The position numbers were made by a program, and so were the translations under genes. Below, piece after piece: positions 18,110 through 25,950 of a stretch of DNA of 44,107 nucleotides. This stretch comes from Anaerolineae bacterium. GTDB taxonomy: Bacteria; Chloroflexota; Anaerolineae; 4572-78; J111. The notes beneath the pieces were generated by a model. It was not told the origin of the DNA. It saw only the letters and a list, made by a program, of their open reading frames with translations, and ran no database searches. The number at the start of each line of letters is the position of its first letter. Position 1 is the first letter of the stretch. The stretch spans positions 1 to 44,107 of the forward strand of contig JAGRBZ010000018.1 in assembly GCA_020433805.1 (NCBI GenBank), written 5' to 3'.

Positions 18110-18436
18110 ATGACGAATTATCAATCGGACTGGGTTTTCAACCTTACCCTCAAATTCGCTGTAATTATCTGTCTAAGTGTTCTAGCTCTTAGCTTAATAA
18201 TAGGAACAGGGCCTCTAACAGCATTGATGCGTAGTAGCATAGCTTTTATGACTTTCTCTTTTTTAGGATGGGTGACCTCCTTAGTTTGGGATATGCCCTT
18301 AGAAGAAGAAAACACCAAAGATGGGGGTGACCAATCTTCGAAGGATACGCCATCAGAGAACGAGACACAGCTCACAGATAAGGAGCAGTCAACAGATGAC
18401 AATAATAGTAACCACGAGGCCGTAGAAGAAGTATGA
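18110..18436 (+). CDS. Small two-segment membrane protein with acidic tail, in the flagellar operon
   Basis: I do not recognise a named family. The 108-residue product has two hydrophobic segments, roughly residues 10-33 (LTLKFAVIICLSVLALSLIIG) and 37-57 (LMRSSIAFMTFSFLGWVTSLVW). A tail of about 45 residues follows, rich in Glu, Asp, Ser, Thr and Asn and nearly without hydrophobic residues. The tail should face the cytoplasm if the N-terminus is inside. It starts 11 bp after flhG and lies between flhG and fliA, so coexpression with the export gate is expected. A role as a small membrane adaptor is inference from position only. Confidence 0.7.
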   Translation: MTNYQSDWVFNLTLKFAVIICLSVLALSLIIGTGPLTALMRSSIAFMTFSFLGWVTSLVWDMPLEEENTKDGGDQSSKDTPSENETQLTDKEQSTDDNNSNHEAVEEV

Positions 18437-18483
18437 TTCCGGTTTGTTTTAGATATTAAAAACTACACAGGAAGAATAAACGT

Positions 18484-19296
18484 ATGGATAACTCGACCAA
18501 ACTCTGGAGAGATTTTACGAAGAACGGAAATCGTCAAGCTCGTGAAGAGCTTATTATACACTATGCGCCTCTTGTTAAATATGTAGTGGGACGTTTGGCC
18601 CTTGGACTACCACCTAGTTTGCAACAAGAAGACTTAATTGGATACGGCACCGTAGGTTTAATGGAGGCAGTAGATAGATTTGATCCAGAACGCGGCTTCA
18701 AATTTGAAACATTCGCTATGTCGCGTATTCGAGGCCAAATTATTGACACTTTACGTCGTCTAGATTGGTTACCCCGTTCGATCCATCAGAAAAGCAAGAA
18801 GATCGAAAAAGCTATTTCTGTGCTCTGTCAGATGCTAGGACGACTTCCTACAGATGAAGAAGTAGCTAACCAATTAGAAATAGAAATAAATCAGTATCAT
18901 CAATGGTTACGCGACACAAACTGCACGGTTGTTTCTCTCGATCAACCTTTCGCTTTTTCTGACGGTGAATATGCTGATCTATACGAATCGTTGGAGAGTA
19001 CAAAATTACCTACACCAACCCAACATTTGGATGATAAAGAGCTAAAAGCTCAATTAGCTGAAGCCATCCTTTCTCTGCCAGAAAGAGAACGGCTAATGAT
19101 TTCCCTTTATTACAATGATGAGTTGACAATGAAAGAAATAGGTGAAGTGCTGGGTATCTCAGAATCGCGAGTAAGCCAACTACATACAAGAGCTGTACTA
19201 TTACTACGTGGTAAAATGAATAGTAAAACAGACCCTCCAACTGTAATTTATAATAGGAAAAAATCCAATGTTTCAGTTCATGCCACAATTTCTTGA
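18484..19296 (+). CDS. fliA: Flagellar sigma factor FliA (sigma-28)
   Basis: This is the sigma factor for late flagellar genes. Region 2 is clear in YAPLVKYVVGRLALGLPP, EDLIGYGTVGLMEAVDRFDPERG and FKFETFAMSRIRGQIIDTLRRLDWLPRS. Region 4 is clear in LPERERLMISLYYNDELTMKEIGEVLGISESRVSQLHTRA. Length is 270 residues; sigma-28 proteins are about 235-260, and the extra part is a nonconserved C-terminal tail. The anti-sigma factor FlgM is encoded 3 kb downstream behind a matching sigma-28 promoter. The start has AGGAAG nine bases upstream. The end overlaps the following gene by 29 bases. Confidence 0.95.
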   Translation: MDNSTKLWRDFTKNGNRQAREELIIHYAPLVKYVVGRLALGLPPSLQQEDLIGYGTVGLMEAVDRFDPERGFKFETFAMSRIRGQIIDTLRRLDWLPRSIHQKSKKIEKAISVLCQMLGRLPTDEEVANQLEIEINQYHQWLRDTNCTVVSLDQPFAFSDGEYADLYESLESTKLPTPTQHLDDKELKAQLAEAILSLPERERLMISLYYNDELTMKEIGEVLGISESRVSQLHTRAVLLLRGKMNSKTDPPTVIYNRKKSNVSVHATIS

Positions 19297-20176
19297 AGTT
19301 ATCTTTCTGATAGCAACAGCATATCTTTATTGGTCAATGCGCAAGTTAGCAAAAAAGTCATCATCAGCTACTTTTGTTAATTCAAACGAAACCGCAGATC
19401 GTAAGACAAAAGAAGAACTCTCTGAAATGGCTAACAATTTAACAGAACTATTGACAGAACTACAGGCAGCGAACAATGCAGTCCATCATGATTTATCTGC
19501 TCAAAGTGATAATCTTCAGCAACTTTTAGCCCAATCTGAAGCTGCTGCTACAAAACTTCGATCCTTAATTGAAGGGGCAGAAGATATAAGTTACTCTGAT
19601 GAGGTACACTATCAGAATAAACACACTAAAGTTAATGGCGCTGACAAAACTGAAATGACAAAGGTTTTTCCTCGTACTCTTGCTCAAGCATTAAATCTCT
19701 TCAAATATGATTTAAACAACTCTGGCTGTAGTGATTATACCGTAACTTGGGTTACAGTTTATACACGCCGGTTTTTAATATGGTGGCATGGAGATGACTG
19801 GCATAAGCTTCCACACAGTCGAATAGAATCTACAAAAACAGATAGCTATCTCAACTATTTGAAGAAGCAAAATTATCAAGCTGACATTGTTGAACGAACA
19901 AAAATTGCCCTAAGCTATTTTTCAGATTGGACCGATGATTGTATTGAGATGCCAGCTAGCAAACCAGAACCCGGCTTGGAGCCTCATTCAGTCAATTTAC
20001 CTACACAACTAACGTCGCAGACCAGTATCCTACTTGGTACAAATCGATACCAAAATGTTTTGAGTCTCGCCGAACAGGGGTTAGATAGACCAACTATCGC
20101 TGCTAAAACAGGCTTAGAGCAAGAAGCCATTAGACTATTGTTAACAATGGAGTCATCTTCTTTGATAAGCCACTAA
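19268..20176 (+). CDS. SwrB-position membrane-anchored coiled-coil protein with recombinase-like core-binding fold and HTH-like tail
   Basis: The 302-residue protein has four parts. A membrane anchor lies at about 8-24 (FLEVIFLIATAYLYW). A coiled coil lies at about 45-105. A helical domain at about 137-223 runs from TLAQALNLFKYDLNNSG through YLNYLKKQNYQADIVE to TKIALSYFSDW. An HTH-like motif lies at about 260-293 (YQNVLSLAEQGLDRPTIAAKTGL). The anchor, coiled coil and final HTH match the DUF6115/DUF2802-type proteins found beside flagellar genes, and the place directly after fliA is that of swrB, a swarming protein, in Bacillus. The inserted helical domain resembles the SAM-like N-terminal domain of tyrosine recombinases; no catalytic domain follows. 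It overlaps fliA by 29 bases. Role in flagellar export or placement is inference. Confidence 0.75.
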   Translation: MFQFMPQFLEVIFLIATAYLYWSMRKLAKKSSSATFVNSNETADRKTKEELSEMANNLTELLTELQAANNAVHHDLSAQSDNLQQLLAQSEAAATKLRSLIEGAEDISYSDEVHYQNKHTKVNGADKTEMTKVFPRTLAQALNLFKYDLNNSGCSDYTVTWVTVYTRRFLIWWHGDDWHKLPHSRIESTKTDSYLNYLKKQNYQADIVERTKIALSYFSDWTDDCIEMPASKPEPGLEPHSVNLPTQLTSQTSILLGTNRYQNVLSLAEQGLDRPTIAAKTGLEQEAIRLLLTMESSSLISH

Positions 20177-20190
20177 ATTTATATTAAAAT

Positions 20191-20208
20191 CTCCTTATAA
20201 AAAGGAGG
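20191..20208 (+). promoter_or_regulatory. Hairpin covering the ribosome site of the LPVTG protein gene
   Basis: CTCCTT (20191-20196) can pair with AAGGAG (20202-20207) across a 5-base loop. The right arm is the core of the very strong ribosome site AAAGGAGG that stands six bases before the ATG at 20215. The hairpin would hide the site until melted or opened by a ribosome or factor. Confidence 0.5.
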
Positions 20209-20214
20209 TATAAA

Positions 20215-20844
20215 ATGTCTAAATTAATAAAACTTTTTGTTGTAGGTCTTACTATCATTATTTGTACTACCGTAGTACCAGTATCAATTTCAGCTAATGG
20301 CGCGCCGATTAAAATATTCCTTAATTATTTGCCAGAAATCTCAAATTATGGTTCTACAGAAGCCACTGGTACAGCTTTGGTAAGCATTGGTGAAGCCTGG
20401 GTGGAAATCACAGCAGAGGGTCTACCTCAGTTAAATGGTGAACTTTACGAAGCCTGGTTGATTGGTGGCGAGGATGAGGAAATGATAAGCCTCGGCAAGT
20501 TTAATGCTAATACCGAAGCTCAAGTTGATTATTTTGCAGAGTTTGAACAATTACCCGAAATTGATTACCGGTTTCTTGTGATTACTGTAGAAGAAGATCC
20601 TGACCCCGATCCACAAGCTAATAATCGGCAATCGTTAGCAGGATTTTTTCCAAACCCAGAATTATTAATTGTTAGTGGAACGCCGACACCTACGTTGCCC
20701 CCCGGTATTACTCCGACACCGGGATCACCGGCTACTTTGCCTGTTACAGGTAATACAGGCTTTGGTATTAGAATCCTTAGTAGCATTTTGATCGTTTTGG
20801 GATTGCTAGGTTTGGGAATTGGAATTCTTACTAAAAAACCATAA
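20215..20844 (+). CDS. Secreted RskA-like domain protein with LPVTG C-terminal anchor
   Basis: The 209-residue product has a signal peptide (MSKLIKLFVVGLTIIICTTVV, cleavage near SANGA). Its single domain at about 45-152 resembles the extracytoplasmic part of RskA-type anti-sigma factors: TGTALVSIGEAWVEITAEGLP, YEAWLIGG, ISLGKF, and LVITVEEDPDPDP. A Pro/Thr spacer precedes LPVTG (175-179), then a hydrophobic stretch (about 184-204) and a basic end (TKKP), the layout of a sortase substrate. Unlike RskA it has no N-terminal cytoplasmic sigma-binding part, so it should not bind a sigma factor. It sits between the SwrB-position gene and the rod genes and may be a wall-linked accessory of the flagellum; that is inference. 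Confidence 0.75.
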   Translation: MSKLIKLFVVGLTIIICTTVVPVSISANGAPIKIFLNYLPEISNYGSTEATGTALVSIGEAWVEITAEGLPQLNGELYEAWLIGGEDEEMISLGKFNANTEAQVDYFAEFEQLPEIDYRFLVITVEEDPDPDPQANNRQSLAGFFPNPELLIVSGTPTPTLPPGITPTPGSPATLPVTGNTGFGIRILSSILIVLGLLGLGIGILTKKP

Positions 20845-20861
20845 ATAAAAAGAGGTGTTTG

Positions 20862-21611
20862 ATGATTCGTGGATTATATACATCGGCAGCGGGAATGCTA
20901 ACAGGCCTACGGCGGCATGAGACAATTGTCCATAATTTATCTAACGTAAGAACTATTGGTTACAAAGCTGACCGAGCGACTTTAGAAGATTTTCCTTCAC
21001 TTTTATTAACGGAAGTAAGAGGAGGTCGAACCAGGTCAGAAGTTGGGCGTGCCGGCACAGGGGTTTCTTTGGCAGACTTAAAAACTGATTTTAGCAGTGG
21101 CCCCCTTAAGCTTACGGATAACCCCCTTGACTTTGCCATCGCTGAAGAGGGATTCTTTCGTATACAAACTGAAGATGGAGTGCGCTATACCCGAGATGGT
21201 CGCTTTCATCGCGATGTGGACGGTCGTTTAATTACGGCTAATGGCTATTATGTGTTAGGTGAAAATGGACCTATCAATTTGCCCCAAGGAGCACTTACGG
21301 TTACTCCACAAGGACAAATATTTGTAAACGACACACAAATTGATCAACTTACTTTAGCTCAGTTTGCTGATAATGACAACATAATCAAAGATAGCCAAAC
21401 GACTTTCGCAGCCCGGGATGCGGAGCCAGAACTCATGCAACTTCAGGATATTCAGATTTATCAAGGCTACCTTGAAGAATCTAATCTTGACTCGGCCCAA
21501 GCAATTACAGAGATGATGAGTGTTTTGCGAGCTTATCAAGCTAGCCAACGGTTTGTACAATTTCAAGATCAAATTAATGATCAAGCAGCTAATGAACTAG
21601 GGAGAGTTTAA
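20862..21611 (+). CDS. flgF: Flagellar rod/hook-basal body protein, FlgF-like
   Basis: This is a rod-type axial protein. It begins MIRGLYTSAAGMLTGLRRHETIVHNLSNVRTIGYKAD, with the N-terminal motif of the FlgE/F/G family, has FAIAEEGFFRIQTEDGVRYTRDG in the core, and ends with the paired helix motif ESNLDSAQAITEMMSVLRAYQASQRFVQ. The track's TTG at 20859 is rejected: AGAGG stands six bases before ATG at 20862. It is followed by flgG with a one-base overlap (TAATG). In monoderm bacteria the equivalent pair is called flhO-flhP; FlgF versus FlhO naming is uncertain, the family is not. Confidence 0.88.
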   Translation: MIRGLYTSAAGMLTGLRRHETIVHNLSNVRTIGYKADRATLEDFPSLLLTEVRGGRTRSEVGRAGTGVSLADLKTDFSSGPLKLTDNPLDFAIAEEGFFRIQTEDGVRYTRDGRFHRDVDGRLITANGYYVLGENGPINLPQGALTVTPQGQIFVNDTQIDQLTLAQFADNDNIIKDSQTTFAARDAEPELMQLQDIQIYQGYLEESNLDSAQAITEMMSVLRAYQASQRFVQFQDQINDQAANELGRV

Positions 21612-22393
21612 TGCCTTCTATTTCACTAACAAGCTTATTACATGTTGCCCGTGCCGGATTACGTTCTCAGCAATTGAATGTTGATGCAGTGGCTAATAAT
21701 TTTGCAAACATTAATACCACTGGTTATAAGCGTAGTCGAGCTGAATTTCATGAGTTGCTTAGCGACCGGCTAGAAGCGCCCCCCGAAGGTAGTGGCCGTA
21801 TCTCGGGGCAGGCTGCCGGTTCTGTGCTGGTTGATAATCAGCGTATTTTTAACCAGGGGTTAATTCAACAAAGTGAAAACGAGTGGGATATGGCAATTGA
21901 GGGCGATGGTTTTTTTCTAGTACAAATGCCTGATGGTTCTACCGCGTATACTCGAGATGGCTCGTTTCGACTAGATGGTGAGGGGCAACTAACTAATATC
22001 AATGGTTATTTCTTGGTACCCAATATAACCTTACCACCTGATACTGAGCAAACGCTTATCAATACCGATGGCACGGTTATGGTTCGTCATCGAGGGGAAA
22101 CAGAGCCGGAAACTATTGCTACCATTGAATTAGCCCGCTTTGCTAACAATTCCGGGTTAGAAAAAATTGGAGAAAATCTATTTAAGCCCACAGATGCTTC
22201 TGGTGAAGCCCAGTTGGCCCAACCTGGTACTGAAGGGTATGGTCAAGTTGTAAGTTATGCGCTTGAAGCCTCAAACGTAGAATTGAGTAACGAAGTAGTA
22301 GATCTTATAGGAGCTCAAAGAGCTTATTCTTTAATTGCAAGAGCTATGGAAACATCTGACGAGATGCTAAGCATAGCTAACCAATTACGATAG
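21611..22393 (+). CDS. flgG: Flagellar distal rod protein FlgG
   Basis: FlgG builds the distal rod. The 260-residue protein has the family start (LLHVARAGLRSQQLNVDAVANNFANINTTGYKRSRAEF), a core FFLVQMPDGSTAYTRDGSFRLDGEGQLTNINGY, and the terminal signature SNVELSNEVVDLIGAQRAYSLIARAMETSDEMLSIANQLR, which matches FlgG. Its ATG lies inside the flgF-like stop. No P-ring (flgI), L-ring (flgH) or flgA gene follows; flgM comes next after 113 bp. That fits a cell without an outer membrane, provided those genes are not elsewhere. Confidence 0.88.
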   Translation: MPSISLTSLLHVARAGLRSQQLNVDAVANNFANINTTGYKRSRAEFHELLSDRLEAPPEGSGRISGQAAGSVLVDNQRIFNQGLIQQSENEWDMAIEGDGFFLVQMPDGSTAYTRDGSFRLDGEGQLTNINGYFLVPNITLPPDTEQTLINTDGTVMVRHRGETEPETIATIELARFANNSGLEKIGENLFKPTDASGEAQLAQPGTEGYGQVVSYALEASNVELSNEVVDLIGAQRAYSLIARAMETSDEMLSIANQLR

Positions 22394-22431
22394 ATATCTG
22401 GATGAATATATTAAAATGATGCGGTTACCCC

Positions 22432-22458
22432 TAAAGGCTTTTGGAGATTTGTCGATAA
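22432..22458 (+). promoter_or_regulatory. Sigma-28 (FliA) promoter in front of flgM
   Basis: TAAA at 22432-22435 and GTCGATAA at 22451-22458 are separated by exactly 15 bases. The sigma-28 consensus is TAAA-N15-GCCGATAA, so there is one mismatch. It lies 48 bp before the flgM ATG and after the flgG stop, the expected place for a late-gene promoter driving flgM-flgN-flgK-flgL. Confidence 0.85.
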
Positions 22459-22506
22459 TCTTATTAGAAAATTACTCGCACAGGTCAATGCTAGAGAGGA
22501 CAAACA

Positions 22507-22797
22507 ATGATTGATAAAATTCAATCTAATCTGTCAACTGGTTATACAAATAGTGTTAATCAGGTTAGCAAAAGTCAGTTGGGCATTTCCGACGATGCTA
22601 ATCGCGTTAGCAGCACTTCAGCTGAAGTAAAGCTTTCAAATAATGCTTTAGTTTTGCAACGTGGTATTCAGGCAGTTAAAGATGCACCGGATGTTCGCCC
22701 CGATATAGTAAACGCTATTAAGCAACAACTAGAAGCCGGAACTTATCAGGTAGATGTGGCATCACTAGCTAAAAATCTTCTCCCCTTCATGAAGTGA
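22507..22797 (+). CDS. flgM: Anti-sigma-28 factor FlgM
   Basis: FlgM holds FliA inactive until the hook is complete and FlgM is exported. The 96-residue length is typical. The first half is polar and probably disordered. The C-terminal half has the sigma-binding signature: AEVKLSNNALVLQRGIQAVKD, then PDVRPDIVNAIKQQLEAGTYQVDVASLAKNLL. GAGAGGA precedes the ATG. A sigma-28 promoter lies directly upstream, so FliA activity raises its own inhibitor. flgN starts eight bases after the stop. Confidence 0.92.
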   Translation: MIDKIQSNLSTGYTNSVNQVSKSQLGISDDANRVSSTSAEVKLSNNALVLQRGIQAVKDAPDVRPDIVNAIKQQLEAGTYQVDVASLAKNLLPFMK

Positions 22798-22804
22798 AAC
22801 AAAG

Positions 22805-23338
22805 ATGACAACACCCACAAATAGTATAGAAGAATTATATAGTGTGCTATCTGAGCAACTCCAAGCCTACCACCAACTGATCGAACTAGCTCATCAGGAG
22901 CGTGTTGCTCTAGAAAATGAAGATATATCTCGACTAACAGAAACTATTCATACCAAAGAGAGGGTTGCAGAAAGCATTGCTCACTGGGATGATACCCGTG
23001 CAAAAATTACGGCAAGCCTTGCTGTCCAGTTAGAGTTACCCCATACTGCTTCTTTGTCAGACATTATCGCCCAACTTGATAATACAAGTTTGTCATTACG
23101 GCAAGAAGTTAAACAAGGATTAAATGATATACGTCAAGAATTTGCAAATCTACTAGAACAGTTACTATTTTTGTATAACGGTAATCGTAAACTTCTTGAA
23201 GCTGGCTTGGCTCGCGTTAATACAACCTTCGACTACATTAGTTCAGCGACCTCGTCTAGTGATGGGCAGTATACATCCAAAGGTCGTAATCAGGTTGCAG
23301 TTCAATGTGCTGGTAATGTTTTGAATTGGAAAGCCTGA
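22805..23338 (+). CDS. flgN: FlgN-family flagellar export chaperone
   Basis: FlgN binds the hook-filament junction proteins FlgK and FlgL and delivers them to the export gate. The 177-residue product is almost entirely helical and charged: SIEELYSVLSEQLQAYHQLIELAHQERVAL, then EDISRLTETIHTKERVAESI, typical of the FlgN family. It lies between flgM and its predicted clients flgK and flgL, as in most genomes. Sequence conservation in this family is low, so the call depends partly on position. The last 35 residues (Ser-rich) are not family-like. Confidence 0.82.
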   Translation: MTTPTNSIEELYSVLSEQLQAYHQLIELAHQERVALENEDISRLTETIHTKERVAESIAHWDDTRAKITASLAVQLELPHTASLSDIIAQLDNTSLSLRQEVKQGLNDIRQEFANLLEQLLFLYNGNRKLLEAGLARVNTTFDYISSATSSSDGQYTSKGRNQVAVQCAGNVLNWKA

Positions 23339-23442
23339 TTTATAACAGATCACAATGTTGAGCAACGGATTGCTAGGAATGTCTACCTCGAAACCCGTTA
23401 CCCGTACATCTCAAGCAAGTAAAAAACAGTGGAGATTCTAAA

Positions 23443-24903
23443 ATGCTCTCAACTTTCAGCAGTCTAAATACCGCTCTAACCACTTTGCATGCTATGCAAA
23501 AATCTATTCAAACAAGTAGTCATAATGTGGCTAATGCTTCTACACCGGGTTACTCTCGTCAGCAAGCAACTTTGGTTACTGGCACACCCTACAGTGTTCC
23601 ATCTAGAAATCACTATAACAACTTTGGACAAGTAGGAACTGGGGTGAATGTAGAAAAGATGCAGCGTTTTCGCTCAGCATTTCTGGATAGCCAAATTCGT
23701 AACGAGTCATTACGCAAAGCAGGTTGGGAAGTGCGCCAAGATGCACTGCAACAGATAGAGGTTTCTTTTAATGAGCCTTCTGATACAGGTATCAATACTC
23801 GTCTCAGTTCCTTTTGGTCAGCTTGGCACAATTTAGCTACAACTCCCGACAGCGCAGCTACGCGTGGCATCGTAGCTGAGTCTGCAGCCGATTTGACTGC
23901 TACTTTACGTGATACTTATAGACAGCTTAAAGACTTTCAAGCTGAATTGGATGATAAGGTAGCGATACAAGTTGACAGTGTTAACGATTTAGCGAGTCGT
24001 ATAGCTGATCTTAATTCTACTATTCGTGACGTTCAAGGTTTGGGTCAGCAACCGAATGATCTACGTGACGAGCGAGATCAACTCCTCAAAGAACTTGCTG
24101 GATACATCAATATCGATGCTAGTGAAGGAGAAAACGGTTCGGTAATGGTCAGCTTAGGCGGCAAATTACTGGTTATGGACCACATAGCTTCTACATTGGC
24201 TGTAGAGCCAGATGCTGGCAACGGTACTTTAAATCGTATTGTCTGGGAAGACACTGGTGCTGTAGTTCAAGTAGCTGGTATCCCTTTAGAAGGCGGGCTT
24301 TCATCCCTCGCACCTGACCGGCTAGGCGGAAAGCTTGGGGGCACGCTAATAACCCGCGACCTAATTTTGCCTGATAATATGACATTTCTAGATGATATGG
24401 CTAATGCATTAATTAGTTCCGTTAATAACTTACATCAAACGAACTATGGATTGGATGGTTCCACAGGTTGGGATTTTTTTACTGGGACTGGGGCCAGAGA
24501 TATCGATATGAGCAATGATATTAAAGCAGATCATAATAGCATTGCGGCTTCAGCTTCTGCAAATGGCGTTCCCGGTGACGGGTCGATTGCTCTAGAAATT
24601 TCTCGATTAGAAAACGCTTCTCTTCTTAATGGTGGTACAACTACCATAGTTGATCATTATCGAGCTAACATGGCTAAACTAGGACAAGAAGCTCAACAAG
24701 CCAATGTAATGTTTACGAATCAGGAATTACTAGTCCAACATCTAGAAAACCGACAAGAGGAAATAGCTGGGGTTTCACTTGATGAAGAAACAGTCCACTT
24801 GCTTCAATATCAACGTACTTATCAGGCTGCTGCTCGTGTTATGACCGTAGTTGATGAAATGCTAGACAAGGTTATTAACGGCATGGGATTGGTAGGACGC
24901 TAA
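23443..24903 (+). CDS. flgK: Flagellar hook-associated protein FlgK (HAP1)
   Basis: FlgK is the first hook-filament junction protein. The N-terminus has the axial-protein motif SSLNTALTTLHAMQKSIQTSSHNVANASTPGYSRQQATL, and the protein ends with QRTYQAAARVMTVVDEMLDKVINGMGLVGR. Between are DDKVAIQVDSVNDLASRIADLN and the FlgK-specific NDLRDERDQLLKELAGYINI. At 486 residues it is a typical length. A GGAG site stands eight bases before the ATG. A 104-bp gap separates it from flgN without a visible terminator. Confidence 0.94.
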   Translation: MLSTFSSLNTALTTLHAMQKSIQTSSHNVANASTPGYSRQQATLVTGTPYSVPSRNHYNNFGQVGTGVNVEKMQRFRSAFLDSQIRNESLRKAGWEVRQDALQQIEVSFNEPSDTGINTRLSSFWSAWHNLATTPDSAATRGIVAESAADLTATLRDTYRQLKDFQAELDDKVAIQVDSVNDLASRIADLNSTIRDVQGLGQQPNDLRDERDQLLKELAGYINIDASEGENGSVMVSLGGKLLVMDHIASTLAVEPDAGNGTLNRIVWEDTGAVVQVAGIPLEGGLSSLAPDRLGGKLGGTLITRDLILPDNMTFLDDMANALISSVNNLHQTNYGLDGSTGWDFFTGTGARDIDMSNDIKADHNSIAASASANGVPGDGSIALEISRLENASLLNGGTTTIVDHYRANMAKLGQEAQQANVMFTNQELLVQHLENRQEEIAGVSLDEETVHLLQYQRTYQAAARVMTVVDEMLDKVINGMGLVGR

Positions 24904-24917
24904 ACCAGGAATAAATT

Positions 24918-25814
24918 ATGCGAGTTACTCAACAATTACTTAACCAATCCGCTCTCAATGGTATGCAGAATAATTTGCGACGGGTGAAAACACTTCAAGA
25001 ACAGGCTGCAACCTCGAAAAAAGTAAACCGCCCTGAGGATGACCCATTTGCTGTAGAGCAATCACTAGGTTTTCGTAGTCGTATTAAGGCTAGCGAAACA
25101 GCCCGTAACAATATCGCGATGAGCCAGGATTGGCTCAATGCTACTGACAAGGCATTGGGAGACATATCTGATTTGTTGACCCGAACACGTACGCTAGCTT
25201 TAAAGGGAGCTAGCGATACGATAGGGGCGGATGAGCGACGGGCCCTAGCAACCGAAGTTGAAGGCATTATAGAGCAGGCTATAGCCATTGGTAATACACG
25301 TCACGGTGATCATTACTTGTTTGCTGGATTTCAGGTAGACACTCAACCTTTTACTCAAAACCCCACCACAGGACCCATTACCTCTACCACTTATAATGGC
25401 GACAATGGACAAATCATACGTGAAGTTGAGCCAGGAACAGATATGGTTGTTAACACACCTGGCAATGCCTTATTCGCAGACGTTTTTGATACGCTTATTA
25501 ATCTACGCGACACTCTACAGGCTAGTCCATTTGTTACTGGCGATGTTGCCTCAGTTGCTACAGATCTAGAAGATCAGCTTGATAACGTGCTTGATGTTCA
25601 AGCCGCTACTGGTACTAAAGTTCGTCGTTTAGAAGCTACTGCCGCGCGAATGGAAGACTCGGAAATCGGTATGAGAGAGCTTTTATCAAAGGCTGAAGAT
25701 ACAGATTTGGCTGAAGTAGCCAGCCAATTAAGTCAACAACAATTTGTGTATCAAACTGCCCTAGCAATCAATGGTAAAATCTTGAGAACATCATTACTCG
25801 ACTATGTGAGGTAA
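24918..25814 (+). CDS. flgL: Flagellar hook-associated protein FlgL (HAP3)
   Basis: FlgL is the second junction protein and the base on which the filament is built. It is flagellin-like at the ends: MRVTQQLLNQSALNGMQNNLRRVKTLQEQAATSKKVNRPEDDP, then ARNNIAMSQDWLNATDKALGDISDLLTRTRTLAL, and NTRHGDHYLFAGFQVDTQPF, which is distinctive of FlgL. The C-terminus has SQLSQQQFVYQTALAINGKIL. Length is 298 residues. It starts 14 bp after flgK and ends the sigma-28 operon before a hairpin terminator. Confidence 0.94.
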   Translation: MRVTQQLLNQSALNGMQNNLRRVKTLQEQAATSKKVNRPEDDPFAVEQSLGFRSRIKASETARNNIAMSQDWLNATDKALGDISDLLTRTRTLALKGASDTIGADERRALATEVEGIIEQAIAIGNTRHGDHYLFAGFQVDTQPFTQNPTTGPITSTTYNGDNGQIIREVEPGTDMVVNTPGNALFADVFDTLINLRDTLQASPFVTGDVASVATDLEDQLDNVLDVQAATGTKVRRLEATAARMEDSEIGMRELLSKAEDTDLAEVASQLSQQQFVYQTALAINGKILRTSLLDYVR

Positions 25815-25872
25815 TAGAACTTAGATTTTCTAACATAATAAAAAATTATCCATGTTCTATATTGTATTAATA

Positions 25873-25944
25873 GGCGAATGAACGAATAGGCAAATGGTAA
25901 TTAAAGCCATTATGTTCTATTTATTCACTCGCCATTCTTTTTAT
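25873..25944 (+). terminator. Hairpin terminator after flgL
   Basis: A long imperfect stem (GGCGAATGAACGAATAG at 25873-25889 with 25917-25933, 14 of 17 pairing) encloses a second short AATGG/CCATT stem and is followed by ATTCTTTTTATA. It ends the flgM-flgN-flgK-flgL unit and touches the left end of the IS element. Confidence 0.75.
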
Positions 25945-25945
25945 A

Positions 25946-25950
25946 TTAGC
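25946..25950. repeat. Left copy of the IS target-site duplication (TTAGC)
   Basis: TTAGC directly abuts the left inverted repeat and is repeated at 27141-27145 after the right one. This is the expected footprint of transposition. Confidence 0.85.

Noticed and set aside
20142..20168. Possible second sigma-28 promoter (TAAC-N15-TTTGATAA) before the LPVTG protein gene
   Set aside because: Spacing is right, but there are four mismatches to the core elements, within chance for AT-rich DNA.
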